From positions 1 to 11,791 of the forward strand of contig SLCI01000097.1 of assembly GCA_007125875.1 (NCBI GenBank): a stretch of DNA of 11,791 bases. The letters are read 5' to 3'. A program made the translations under genes and the position numbers. This document shows positions 6,749 through 11,791 of the stretch, piece by piece; positions within the stretch are counted from its first letter, which is position 1; the number at the start of each line of letters is the position of its first letter. The DNA comes from Kiritimatiellia bacterium. GTDB taxonomy: Bacteria; Verrucomicrobiota; Kiritimatiellia; SLAD01. The notes beneath the pieces were generated by a model. That model ran no database searches and had not been told where the DNA came from. It saw nothing but the letters and a program-made list of their open reading frames with translations.

Positions 6749-7897
6749 CTATTCCTGCGCCGTGGCGACCTCTTTGTCCAAGTGTCCGACGCCGCGGTCA
6801 TGCGTACGATCCATTTCGTATTTAGGGTCATACTTCGAGTTCGTGCCGAACCGCGAATCGGCGCGGTGCGCGCCCTCGAAACGAATGATATCGCCAGGAA
6901 ATTCGGAGGCATACTGCCGAATGTGCTGTCGCCCTTCCTCAACGGACTCAATGTAACCGACTTTGGCGCCGAGTTCCTTGTTGCAGGGGTAACCTTTGAT
7001 GTACCAAAGCAGATGCTTGCGCATCATGATGGCCGCCAGATGGGTGTTTCCGTAGTGCGCCTCTTGGTAATCGAGGTGACGCAGCACCACCTCGGCCCAT
7101 TCGTCGAGTCGCGGATGAACGGTCTGCTGTTGCTGTGCCTCGCGGAAGATCCAGGGATTGCCCAACGCGCCGCGGCTAATCATCACCGCGTCACAACCGG
7201 TTTCACTGTGCATCTTCTGAATGGACGCCCAGTCGAACAGATCGCCGTTACCTATCGTAACAAGAGGGTGCTGAGCGTGCGCCCGAACAGTACCAATGCC
7301 TTGCGCAATCCCATCTAGATCTGCACGGGTGCCGTAGCGCTCGTCTCGGGTCCGTCCGTGAATCGTAAATCCGTCTGCGCCCGCCTCCGCTACACGTCGG
7401 GCGGTGTCATCGATGGTGATTGATCGGCGTGTCATGCCCAGCCGCGTTTTCACGGTTAAGGGAAGGGTCGTGGCGGCGCGCGCAGCTTCTACCGTGGCGG
7501 TGATCCGCTCGGGTTCGCTGAGGATACCGCTGCCGGAACCACTCTTGACGACCTTGCGCACCGAACAACCCATATTAATGTCGATGGTGTCGAAGGGCAG
7601 TTCGGATAAAAAGCCGATCGCATCGGCTACGCCGTCCGCCGTCGGGCCGGTTACTTGCACGCCCAGCAGTGGCTCGTCGGCATGTCGCTGGCACATGTCC
7701 AGTGTGCGCTTGTTGTGATACTGGATCGCTACCGCCGACAACATCTCCACATAGGTCAGGCCCGCGCCCAGTTCCTGGCAAATGCGACGGAAGGGCACAT
7801 CACTGACGCCAGCCAGCGGCGCCAGCCAAACGCGGTTCGGCACCGACAGCCTTCCGAGCATGATCGGTTCCGATAAAGATGATTGGTTTTCCGGCAT
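6749..7897 (-). CDS. tRNA-dihydrouridine synthase (DusB-like)
   Basis: A 382-residue FMN enzyme that reduces specific uridines of tRNA to dihydrouridine with NADPH. Seen: APLAGVSDVPFR (26-37, flavin site), the catalytic cysteine C111 in DINMGC, KSGSGSGIL after it, the flavin lysine in VKTRLG (149-154), the histidine in TIHGRTR (178-184), NGD (217-219), the phosphate-binding ISRGALGNPWIF (240-251), and HLLWYIKGYP (295-304). Two oddities: the usual GCP after the catalytic cysteine reads GCS, and a charged tail from about 343 makes it some 50 residues longer than typical DusB. It is first of a three-gene minus-strand operon. ATG at 7897 is preceded by AGGGG at 7902-7906, only 4 nt away, a usable ribosome site. 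The subfamily (A, B or C, hence which uridine) is uncertain, so no symbol is given. Confidence 0.95.
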   Translation of the reverse strand: MPENQSSLSEPIMLGRLSVPNRVWLAPLAGVSDVPFRRICQELGAGLTYVEMLSAVAIQYHNKRTLDMCQRHADEPLLGVQVTGPTADGVADAIGFLSELPFDTIDINMGCSVRKVVKSGSGSGILSEPERITATVEAARAATTLPLTVKTRLGMTRRSITIDDTARRVAEAGADGFTIHGRTRDERYGTRADLDGIAQGIGTVRAHAQHPLVTIGNGDLFDWASIQKMHSETGCDAVMISRGALGNPWIFREAQQQQTVHPRLDEWAEVVLRHLDYQEAHYGNTHLAAIMMRKHLLWYIKGYPCNKELGAKVGYIESVEEGRQHIRQYASEFPGDIIRFEGAHRADSRFGTNSKYDPKYEMDRTHDRGVGHLDKEVATAQE

Positions 7898-8002
7898 AAC
7901 GCCCCTATCCTATGGCAAAGTAGCCTCATCGATTCAAACCTATATGGCGGCCACAACGAAAATCGACTGGAAATTGCCGCCGAAAATAAGCATCTTAACG
8001 GC
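7898..8002. other. 105-bp divergent intergenic region between dus operon and toxin-antitoxin run
   Basis: The dus/queA/antiporter operon and the toxin-antitoxin/envelope run must both be promoted from here or from within the dus 5' end. I see no convincing sigma-70 promoter: TATATG at 7941-7946 on the + strand lacks a good -35 element, and TTGAAT/TAGGAT on the - strand is 19 bp apart and would overlap the ribosome site. Antitoxins of this type usually bind an operator near their start, but no clear dyad is visible. The antitoxin gene also lacks an evident Shine-Dalgarno sequence. Confidence 0.5.
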
Positions 8003-8221
8003 ATGAATACGGTATTGGATATCAAGCACCTGACTCAGAGGGAAAAAATCCAGGCGATGGAGGAGCTTTGGTGTGATCTGACTCAGGGAGGATCCGAGTA
8101 TCCATCTCCGGATTGGCATATCGAGGTCTTGAAAGAGAGAGAAGACGCACTCGAAGCTGGCAAGGACGAGTTTGTGTCACTGGAGGCGGCAAAGAAATTG
8201 TTGCGCGACAATCGGCCGTGA
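8003..8221 (+). CDS. Type II antitoxin, addiction-module (unstable antitoxin) family
   Basis: A 72-residue small acidic protein. The N-terminus MNTVLDIKHLTQREKIQAMEELW is typical of the family, whose members begin with a short helical segment ending in LW. The C-terminal half (IEVLKEREDALEAGKDEFVSLEAAKKLLR) is the charged helix that wraps the toxin. The start ATG at 8003 is preferred over in-frame ATG 7883, which would lie inside the dus gene and add 40 residues unlike the family. No good ribosome site precedes it. Known role: it neutralises the toxin encoded next and, with it, usually represses its own promoter; it is degraded by proteases under stress. Its stop TGA (8219-8221) overlaps the toxin GTG start (8218-8220). 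Family is confident; activity is inferred. Confidence 0.87.
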   Translation: MNTVLDIKHLTQREKIQAMEELWCDLTQGGSEYPSPDWHIEVLKEREDALEAGKDEFVSLEAAKKLLRDNRP

Positions 8222-8535
8222 AGATTCTTCTTCTCCGTTCTGCTGTCGAGGATTTGAAACGAGGAAGCGTGTTCTACGAGTGCCAAGGAGAAGGGCTTGG
8301 CGAATATTTTGAAGACGCTTTGTTAGCCGATGTAGAATCGCTGATCATTTATGGTGGCATACATCCGAAGGTAGGCACATATCACCGGATGCTCTCGGGA
8401 AGATTTCCTTATGCCATCTACTACACTGTCGCTGAAGAAACGGTAAAAGTGTGTGCAATTCTCGATTGTCGACGTGATCCAGAGTGGATACGCAGCAAGC
8501 TTGATGATCGAGGTCGCACCTCGGGGAGGTCGTAA
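8218..8535 (+). CDS. RelE/ParE-family type II toxin
   Basis: A 105-residue toxin read from GTG 8218, overlapping the antitoxin stop by 4 nt (GTGA), so translation is coupled and no ribosome site is seen. Family marks: the N-terminal strand KILLLRSAVEDL, the helical region FEDALLADVESL (31-42), the central strands with YHRMLSGRFPYAIYY (55-69), and the C-terminal strand VKVCAILDCRRDP (76-88) followed by EWIRSKL. ParE members of this type poison DNA gyrase while RelE members cleave mRNA in the ribosome; the sequence alone does not decide. R57, R62 and the CRRDP block are basic residues that could serve activity. The last ten residues (DDRGRTSGRS) look like a non-family tail, and this stretch also carries the GGAGG ribosome site of the next gene. 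The longer upstream frame is overlap with the antitoxin and is not used. Confidence 0.88.
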   Translation: MKILLLRSAVEDLKRGSVFYECQGEGLGEYFEDALLADVESLIIYGGIHPKVGTYHRMLSGRFPYAIYYTVAEETVKVCAILDCRRDPEWIRSKLDDRGRTSGRS

Positions 8536-9041
8536 TGAAACAAATTCTGATTGCACTGTGCATCGCGTTCGTCAGCGTGTGGACGTCTGCTACGGCGGAG
8601 GCCCAGCGATTGGGTGCCGGTGTGCATTATTGGTCTTCCGTCGATTCATTGTCGGACGGCTACGATCGTAACGGTCCGTCCTGGTTCATTTCCTATCAGA
8701 ATTCACTCACTCCGCTGGCGGCATATCAGTTGGATGTGGAGCGGTTCCCGTCCGGCTTTGCAGGTTCGGATGATGCCGTGTATGCACCGCAATTTATGCT
8801 TTTACTGGGCCGTTGGATTTATGCTGGCGCTGGCATCGGCATACTGTATGCCGACAACGATTTTGCCAACAAGCCGTTTTATCTGCTGCGCGCAGGATTG
8901 GATATTGCGATTTTTCCGAAGCTTCGCCTCGACCTACATGCCAACTATCATTTCTCTGAGTGGCGCGGTATTCGCGATGCCGAACAGCGGGATGAAAGCG
9001 ACGTGGTGACAGCGGGTGTGGCTCTGCGCTTTGCGTTTTGA
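8535..9041 (+). CDS. Small exported outer-membrane beta-barrel protein
   Basis: A 168-residue precursor with a clear signal peptide (lysine at 2, hydrophobic core 4-18, cleavage likely after AEA at 21-23). The mature part is about 145 residues of alternating polar and non-polar residues rich in aromatic and glycine residues, as in small outer-membrane barrels of six to eight strands: FMLLLGRWIYAGAGIGILYA, FYLLRAGLDIAIF, LRLDLHANYHF. It ends VALRFAF; a terminal phenylalanine is the usual recognition signal for the BAM machinery. No known enzyme motif is certain. The ATG overlaps the toxin stop by 1 nt (TAATG), and GGAGG at 8525-8529, 5 nt away, is a strong ribosome site, so it can be translated independently of the toxin. 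Role unknown: porin-like, structural or lipid-modifying are all possible. Confidence 0.85.
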   Translation: MKQILIALCIAFVSVWTSATAEAQRLGAGVHYWSSVDSLSDGYDRNGPSWFISYQNSLTPLAAYQLDVERFPSGFAGSDDAVYAPQFMLLLGRWIYAGAGIGILYADNDFANKPFYLLRAGLDIAIFPKLRLDLHANYHFSEWRGIRDAEQRDESDVVTAGVALRFAF

Positions 9042-9042
9042 A

Positions 9043-9858
9043 ATGAGCGATGCGCGCAAAGCCTGGTTTGAGGGGTTGCCGGACCGCTACGCCGTTGGCC
9101 ATCGCGGTGCGGCCGGCATGGTTCCCGAGAATACAATCGAATCCTTCCAGCGTGCCATCGAGCTGGGCGCCCAGGCGATTGAGTTTGATGTGCAAGAGAC
9201 GGCAGACGGCGTGTGGGTGGTACATCATGATGAGACCGTAAACCGTACGACGAATGGGCGCGGTCTAATCCGTACCATGCCATGGAGCGATGTAAGCCAG
9301 TTGGACGCGGGCTATCGGTTTGAGCCGGCTGATGAGCGTGGCTTTCCATGGCGGGGACGGGGCTTGCGAGTCCCCCGTTTGGTCGATGTCTTGGATGCGT
9401 TGCCCCAGACGAAGTTGGTGATCGAAATCAAGACCCGTCAGCGCGAGGCTGCGCCTCGTTTGGCAGCTTTTCTGGAAGCGCACCAAGCGCAGGAACACTC
9501 GTTGGTGTGCAGTTTTTATGACGAACTCCTGATCGAGTTCCGGCGTCATGCGCCGATGTGTGCTACGGGTGCCGGTTCCGGCGAAGCAGGACAATTCATC
9601 ATGGGCTGCTATCTGAGGCGGACATTACCTGCCGAACTCCCTTATCAGGCCTTGACGATTCCGCGCCATCATCGCGGGCTGCCGCTGGTTACGCGTGCGG
9701 TGACCAGCGCGGCGCAGCGCCGTGGAATGCATATTCAGGTCTGGACGATTAATCGACCCGCACGCATGCGCAAACTATATGACCGCGGAGCGCAGGCCAT
9801 GACGAGCGACTATCCAGATCGAGCGCTGGCCGTGCTAAAACAGATGACGGAGAAATAG
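9043..9858 (+). CDS. Glycerophosphodiester phosphodiesterase family protein
   Basis: A 271-residue TIM-barrel phosphodiesterase that hydrolyses glycerophosphodiesters from phospholipid turnover to sn-glycerol 3-phosphate and an alcohol. Seen: the catalytic motif GHRGAAGMVPENT (19-31) with H20, R21 and E29; the metal pair E47/D49 in IEFDVQ; the second catalytic histidine in VVHHDETVNRTT (H62); IEIK (127-130); and the C-terminal VWTINRPARMRKLYDRGAQAMTSDYP (233-258). No signal peptide, so cytoplasmic. ATG 9043 is chosen over GTG 9016: it gives the normal N-terminus and lies 1 nt after the stop of the barrel gene (TGAAATG), which suggests coupling since no ribosome site is visible. Pairing with an outer-membrane protein hints at envelope lipid recycling, but that is inference. 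Bacterial homologues can also act on other phosphodiesters. Confidence 0.94.
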   Translation: MSDARKAWFEGLPDRYAVGHRGAAGMVPENTIESFQRAIELGAQAIEFDVQETADGVWVVHHDETVNRTTNGRGLIRTMPWSDVSQLDAGYRFEPADERGFPWRGRGLRVPRLVDVLDALPQTKLVIEIKTRQREAAPRLAAFLEAHQAQEHSLVCSFYDELLIEFRRHAPMCATGAGSGEAGQFIMGCYLRRTLPAELPYQALTIPRHHRGLPLVTRAVTSAAQRRGMHIQVWTINRPARMRKLYDRGAQAMTSDYPDRALAVLKQMTEK

Positions 9859-9875
9859 AAAGGGTTTGACCCGTT

Positions 9876-11270
9876 ATGGGCATGCTCCTCAGTATCTGTA
9901 CTATGAATAAGCACTCACTGTTTCGTTTGCTCGCGGGTCTTGGCCTTTTATGGAGTGTCGACGTGCTTGCGGCTCAGTCTTGGGAGTCGCACTCCTTCGA
10001 TGTGCGCTTGGGTGTAGCCCCTGGTCGCCCGCCCCCTCAGCCTGAACCTGTTTTCGAGTCGCAAACGATAACAACTGTGGACACTGCGGATCGCCGCGCA
10101 CTGGTGGACTTGGTTAATCGTATTCGGCGTTCGCGCCAGCAGGGTGAGCTGGAGACTGCCTTGCGACAAGCCGATGTCGGGCGCAGCATTCATGGCGATA
10201 TTCCAATATTACTAATTCATGTGGCCGAAATTAATACATTGCTAAACCGTCTGGAAGCAGCAGAGGAGGCTTGGCGTATTGTGGCTGGCGCTGTGCCGGA
10301 TGAAATGGGCATGCTGGCCTCTTGGATGGCCGTACTGCTTCGCTTGGAGCGATGGTCGGAGGCGGAGGAAGTCGCTGCTCGGGCACGCAGGATCGATCCA
10401 TATTTTACCTACTTGGTCTATTATCAGTTCATTAATTATGTGGCGACAGATCGACCCGAGCCAGCCGAGCGCGTCATCCGTTCGATGTCCGCTGCCGATT
10501 TAGCAGCCATCACGGGTTGGTTTTCGCACGGTACAGAGGGTGTCATTCGTCACTTGGATCCCGCCCAATTTGTCGTGGCGGGCGAAATTCTGTTGCGTGG
10601 CGGGGAACCAGACGCCGGTCGCGCTGAGGGAATGGAGCCCATTGTTCCGATAACGGAAGGCTTTTTGCCGATTTCTGTGCCGGACTCGAGCGTCGATGAT
10701 CGTCCTGCTGACGAGGCCGCTGCGGAGATACGAGAAAGACTGCAACGCGTCAGTCGTGTTTTGAATCAGTTCGGGCAATTCGTGCAAAACGAGGACTGGT
10801 CACGTGCAGCCGCTTTGGGGCGTCATCAGGGCATGCGTCAGCTAGGATTTGTTGCCCCTAGCTATCGCGCCTATGCCCTTTATGCTGCTTGGCGGAATGG
10901 CGAGGAAGAGGGCGCTGAGCGGCTGCAACGCTTGGCAAATCGCTACCCGGATCATCTCCATGTCGGCTTGCGGTATATTGATGTTTTACTGGACCGGCGT
11001 GATTACGCTGACGCGGAGGCTTTGCTGGCCCGACTGGATCAGCAATTTCCTCGGCACATTCTAGTCACGCTGCTACGCGCTGCAATCGCTGCTGAGCAGG
11101 GGGACGCGGAGCAGGCGCTGTTTCACCTGGAGAATGTAGATTCACGCTATCGGTCTTTTGTGCAGCGCTGGTTCACTGCGGAGGCATCGTATCAGCAGGT
11201 TTTGCTAAATGATTCTGATTATGCCCTGTGGCGTGCGACCTTTTTGACCACCACCGACGCGGCGGACTAA
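9876..11270 (+). CDS. Exported TPR-like repeat protein of unknown function
   Basis: A 464-residue protein read from ATG 9876, 17 nt after the phosphodiesterase stop. AAGGG at 9860-9864 is a distant ribosome site for 9876; the in-frame ATG at 9903 (MNKHSLFRLL) gives a neater signal peptide but lacks a ribosome site, so the start is open. Either way a signal peptide ends near LAA at 31-33, so it is periplasmic or membrane-attached from the outside. A proline-rich linker follows (about 49-60). Helical hairpin repeats of TPR type then appear: about 75-140 (LNRLEAAEEAWRIVAGAVP), 145-180 (LERWSEAEEVAARARRIDPY), and 330-425 (LLDRRDYADAEALLARLDQQFP, AEQGDAEQALFHLENVDSRY). A less ordered acidic stretch at about 240-285 splits the two groups. 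TPR proteins act as scaffolds; no partner is evident. It closes the envelope gene run before a terminator. Confidence 0.82.
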   Translation: MGMLLSICTMNKHSLFRLLAGLGLLWSVDVLAAQSWESHSFDVRLGVAPGRPPPQPEPVFESQTITTVDTADRRALVDLVNRIRRSRQQGELETALRQADVGRSIHGDIPILLIHVAEINTLLNRLEAAEEAWRIVAGAVPDEMGMLASWMAVLLRLERWSEAEEVAARARRIDPYFTYLVYYQFINYVATDRPEPAERVIRSMSAADLAAITGWFSHGTEGVIRHLDPAQFVVAGEILLRGGEPDAGRAEGMEPIVPITEGFLPISVPDSSVDDRPADEAAAEIRERLQRVSRVLNQFGQFVQNEDWSRAAALGRHQGMRQLGFVAPSYRAYALYAAWRNGEEEGAERLQRLANRYPDHLHVGLRYIDVLLDRRDYADAEALLARLDQQFPRHILVTLLRAAIAAEQGDAEQALFHLENVDSRYRSFVQRWFTAEASYQQVLLNDSDYALWRATFLTTTDAAD

Positions 11271-11279
11271 TTGGAAACG

Positions 11280-11315
11280 GGACACTTCTGTTGTCGTAGT
11301 GTTCATTATTTTTTT
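11280..11315 (+). terminator. Rho-independent terminator after the TPR gene
   Basis: The stem GGACACT (11280-11286) pairs with AGTGTTC (11298-11304), one G-U pair included, around an 11-base loop. It is followed by ATT and then seven Ts at 11309-11315. It starts 10 nt after the TPR-gene stop, in the right place to end the run beginning at 8003. The stem is moderately stable, so termination may be partial. Confidence 0.6.
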
Positions 11316-11324
11316 AAATTTGGT

Positions 11325-11353
11325 TTGAAAGAAATAAGGCAACCTGCTACATA
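11325..11353 (+). promoter_or_regulatory. Candidate sigma-70 promoter for the secreted-protein gene
   Basis: TTGAAA (11325-11330, 5 of 6 to the -35 consensus) is followed after 17 bp by TACATA (11348-11353). TACATA is weak against TATAAT, but is preceded by TGC at 11345-11347, giving an extended -10 look. Transcription would begin near 11360, leaving a leader of roughly 75 nt. It lies just after the terminator, so the downstream gene is probably its own unit. Confidence 0.4.
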
Positions 11354-11357
11354 CCCT

Positions 11358-11386
11358 ACCCATGTACATGCGCTGAATGCATGGGT
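11358..11386 (+). promoter_or_regulatory. Leader hairpin with internal palindrome upstream of the secreted-protein gene
   Basis: ACCCATG (11358-11364) pairs with CATGGGT (11380-11386), a perfect 7-bp stem with a 15-base loop. The left arm overlaps the 10-bp palindrome CATGTACATG (11361-11370), which could be an operator instead. If the promoter at 11325 is real, this sits at the very 5' end of the message, where a hairpin can stabilise the RNA. Confidence 0.35.
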
Positions 11387-11403
11387 GTGTATTCGGCGTG
11401 GGA

Positions 11404-11415
11404 TTGGTTAACCAA
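11404..11415. promoter_or_regulatory. 12-bp perfect palindrome TTGGTTAACCAA before the ribosome site
   Basis: TTGGTTAACCAA is a perfect dyad without a loop, ending 4 bp before the AAGGAG ribosome site (11420-11425). Such a site could bind a dimeric regulator, or form part of an RNA structure that affects access to the ribosome site. No matching second copy was seen in the window. Confidence 0.3.
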
Positions 11416-11433
11416 AATTAAGGAGTTCAATAG

Positions 11434-11791
11434 ATGAACTACAAAAAATTAGCAGTATTGGCAGTAGGTGCGGTATTCGCCGCTCAGGCAGCCTTCGCGA
11501 GTACGGGATGGTTGGAATCCTTCGTATTCATGAATGATGGTAATGGGGATACCTATTATGACTTGAACAGCGATGTTCAACCGGCGGGTGATTTTGATGG
11601 CGCCAATTTAGGCACCTTTGATATCTCTGATGTGCTCTGGCTCAATTCGGAGATCAACGCATGGGCGGACGGCGGCGATGAATTCACGGAAATGACGCTG
11701 TACTGGCGTTTAGGCCAGTCTGGTGCGTTCACGGCCCAGACCACGACAGATATGCTCGACCAAGGTGGCAACAATTGGCGGGGTATTACGC
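11434..11791 (+). CDS. Secreted protein of unknown function (3'-truncated)
   Basis: The frame opens at ATG 11434 and is still open at the last base, giving 119 complete codons. It has a very strong ribosome site, AAGGAG at 11420-11425, 8 nt from the start. The signal peptide is clear: MNYKKLAVLAVGAVFAAQA, with cleavage likely after AFA at 20-22. The mature part begins STGWLESFVFMNDGNG and is acidic and rich in Gly, Asp, Asn and Trp, with probable beta strands (GTFDISDVLWLN, EMTLYWRLG, NNWRGIT). Acidic Asp/Asn-Gly runs (NDGNGDTYYDLNSD) could bind calcium, but no complete motif can be assigned. It resembles extracellular beta-sandwich proteins; a C-terminal sorting signal, if any, lies outside the window. 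The leader and strong ribosome site suggest high expression. Function unknown. Confidence 0.82.
   Translation, partial: MNYKKLAVLAVGAVFAAQAAFASTGWLESFVFMNDGNGDTYYDLNSDVQPAGDFDGANLGTFDISDVLWLNSEINAWADGGDEFTEMTLYWRLGQSGAFTAQTTTDMLDQGGNNWRGIT

Noticed and set aside
7907..7937. Minus-strand promoter TTGAAT/TAGGAT for the dus operon
   Set aside because: Spacing is 19 bp, the -10 matches only 4 of 6, and the transcript would start within or next to the ribosome site.
7883..8002. Upstream in-frame start (7883) for the antitoxin
   Set aside because: It would overlap the divergent dus coding region and add 40 residues unlike the family; the family N-terminus begins at 8003.
8949..9020. PagL-like lipid A deacylase identity for the barrel protein, based on H139-F-S141
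   Set aside because: PagL needs an HxSN-type motif and a later acidic residue in a set context. Here the residue after serine is glutamate, the surrounding sequence does not fit, and the rest of the barrel shows no further support.

Overview
The window is a chromosomal stretch of about 56% G+C by eye, from a Gram-negative bacterium. Evidence for an outer membrane is a MacB-type exporter permease with a large periplasmic domain, a small exported beta-barrel ending in phenylalanine, and several signal peptides. The lineage cannot be fixed from sequence alone. The small CxxC...CxxC protein behind the exporter resembles, from memory, proteins of the Verrucomicrobiota/Kiritimatiellota/Planctomycetota group, so a PVC-type bacterium is a low-confidence guess.

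Left block (1-3796, + strand): a tightly packed, probably co-transcribed set. It holds the 3' part of an ABC transporter ATPase (start outside the window), a MacB/FtsX-family permease overlapping it by 8 nt, a 198-aa putative zinc-binding protein 4 nt later, and an N-acyl-D-amino-acid deacylase overlapping that by 4 nt (ATGA). The set pairs export of a small molecule, peptide or lipid-linked substrate with a hydrolase for N-acylated D-amino acids.

Middle intergenic block (3797-4759): 963 bp between two convergent genes, with no believable gene but much repeat structure. There is an approximately 271-bp segment bounded by inverted copies of TGTCATTTCGAGCGAAGTCG, then an exact 236-bp-period tandem array (two full units and a partial third) carrying the same motif. 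Short ORFs here are by-products of the repeats.

Minus-strand operon (7897 down to 4760): a tRNA-dihydrouridine synthase, then queA (queuosine synthesis), then a YrbG-type Ca2+/Na+ antiporter. Gaps are 12 and 0 nt.

Right block (8003-11270, + strand): a type II toxin-antitoxin pair (unstable antitoxin of the addiction-module family plus RelE/ParE-like toxin), then a small outer-membrane beta-barrel protein, a glycerophosphodiester phosphodiesterase and an exported TPR-like protein. The first four genes are joined by 4-nt overlap, 1-nt overlap and 1-nt gap; the last follows by 17 nt. The run ends at a likely rho-independent terminator (11280-11315).

A separate transcription unit then starts, with a candidate promoter, a structured leader, a 12-bp perfect palindrome and a strong ribosome binding site before a secreted protein of unknown function that runs off the window at 11791.

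No clear new defence or biosynthetic system was found. The most unusual parts are the repeat cluster, the toxin-antitoxin pair fused to the head of an envelope gene run, the CxxC protein inside the exporter/deacylase operon, and the leader of the last gene.
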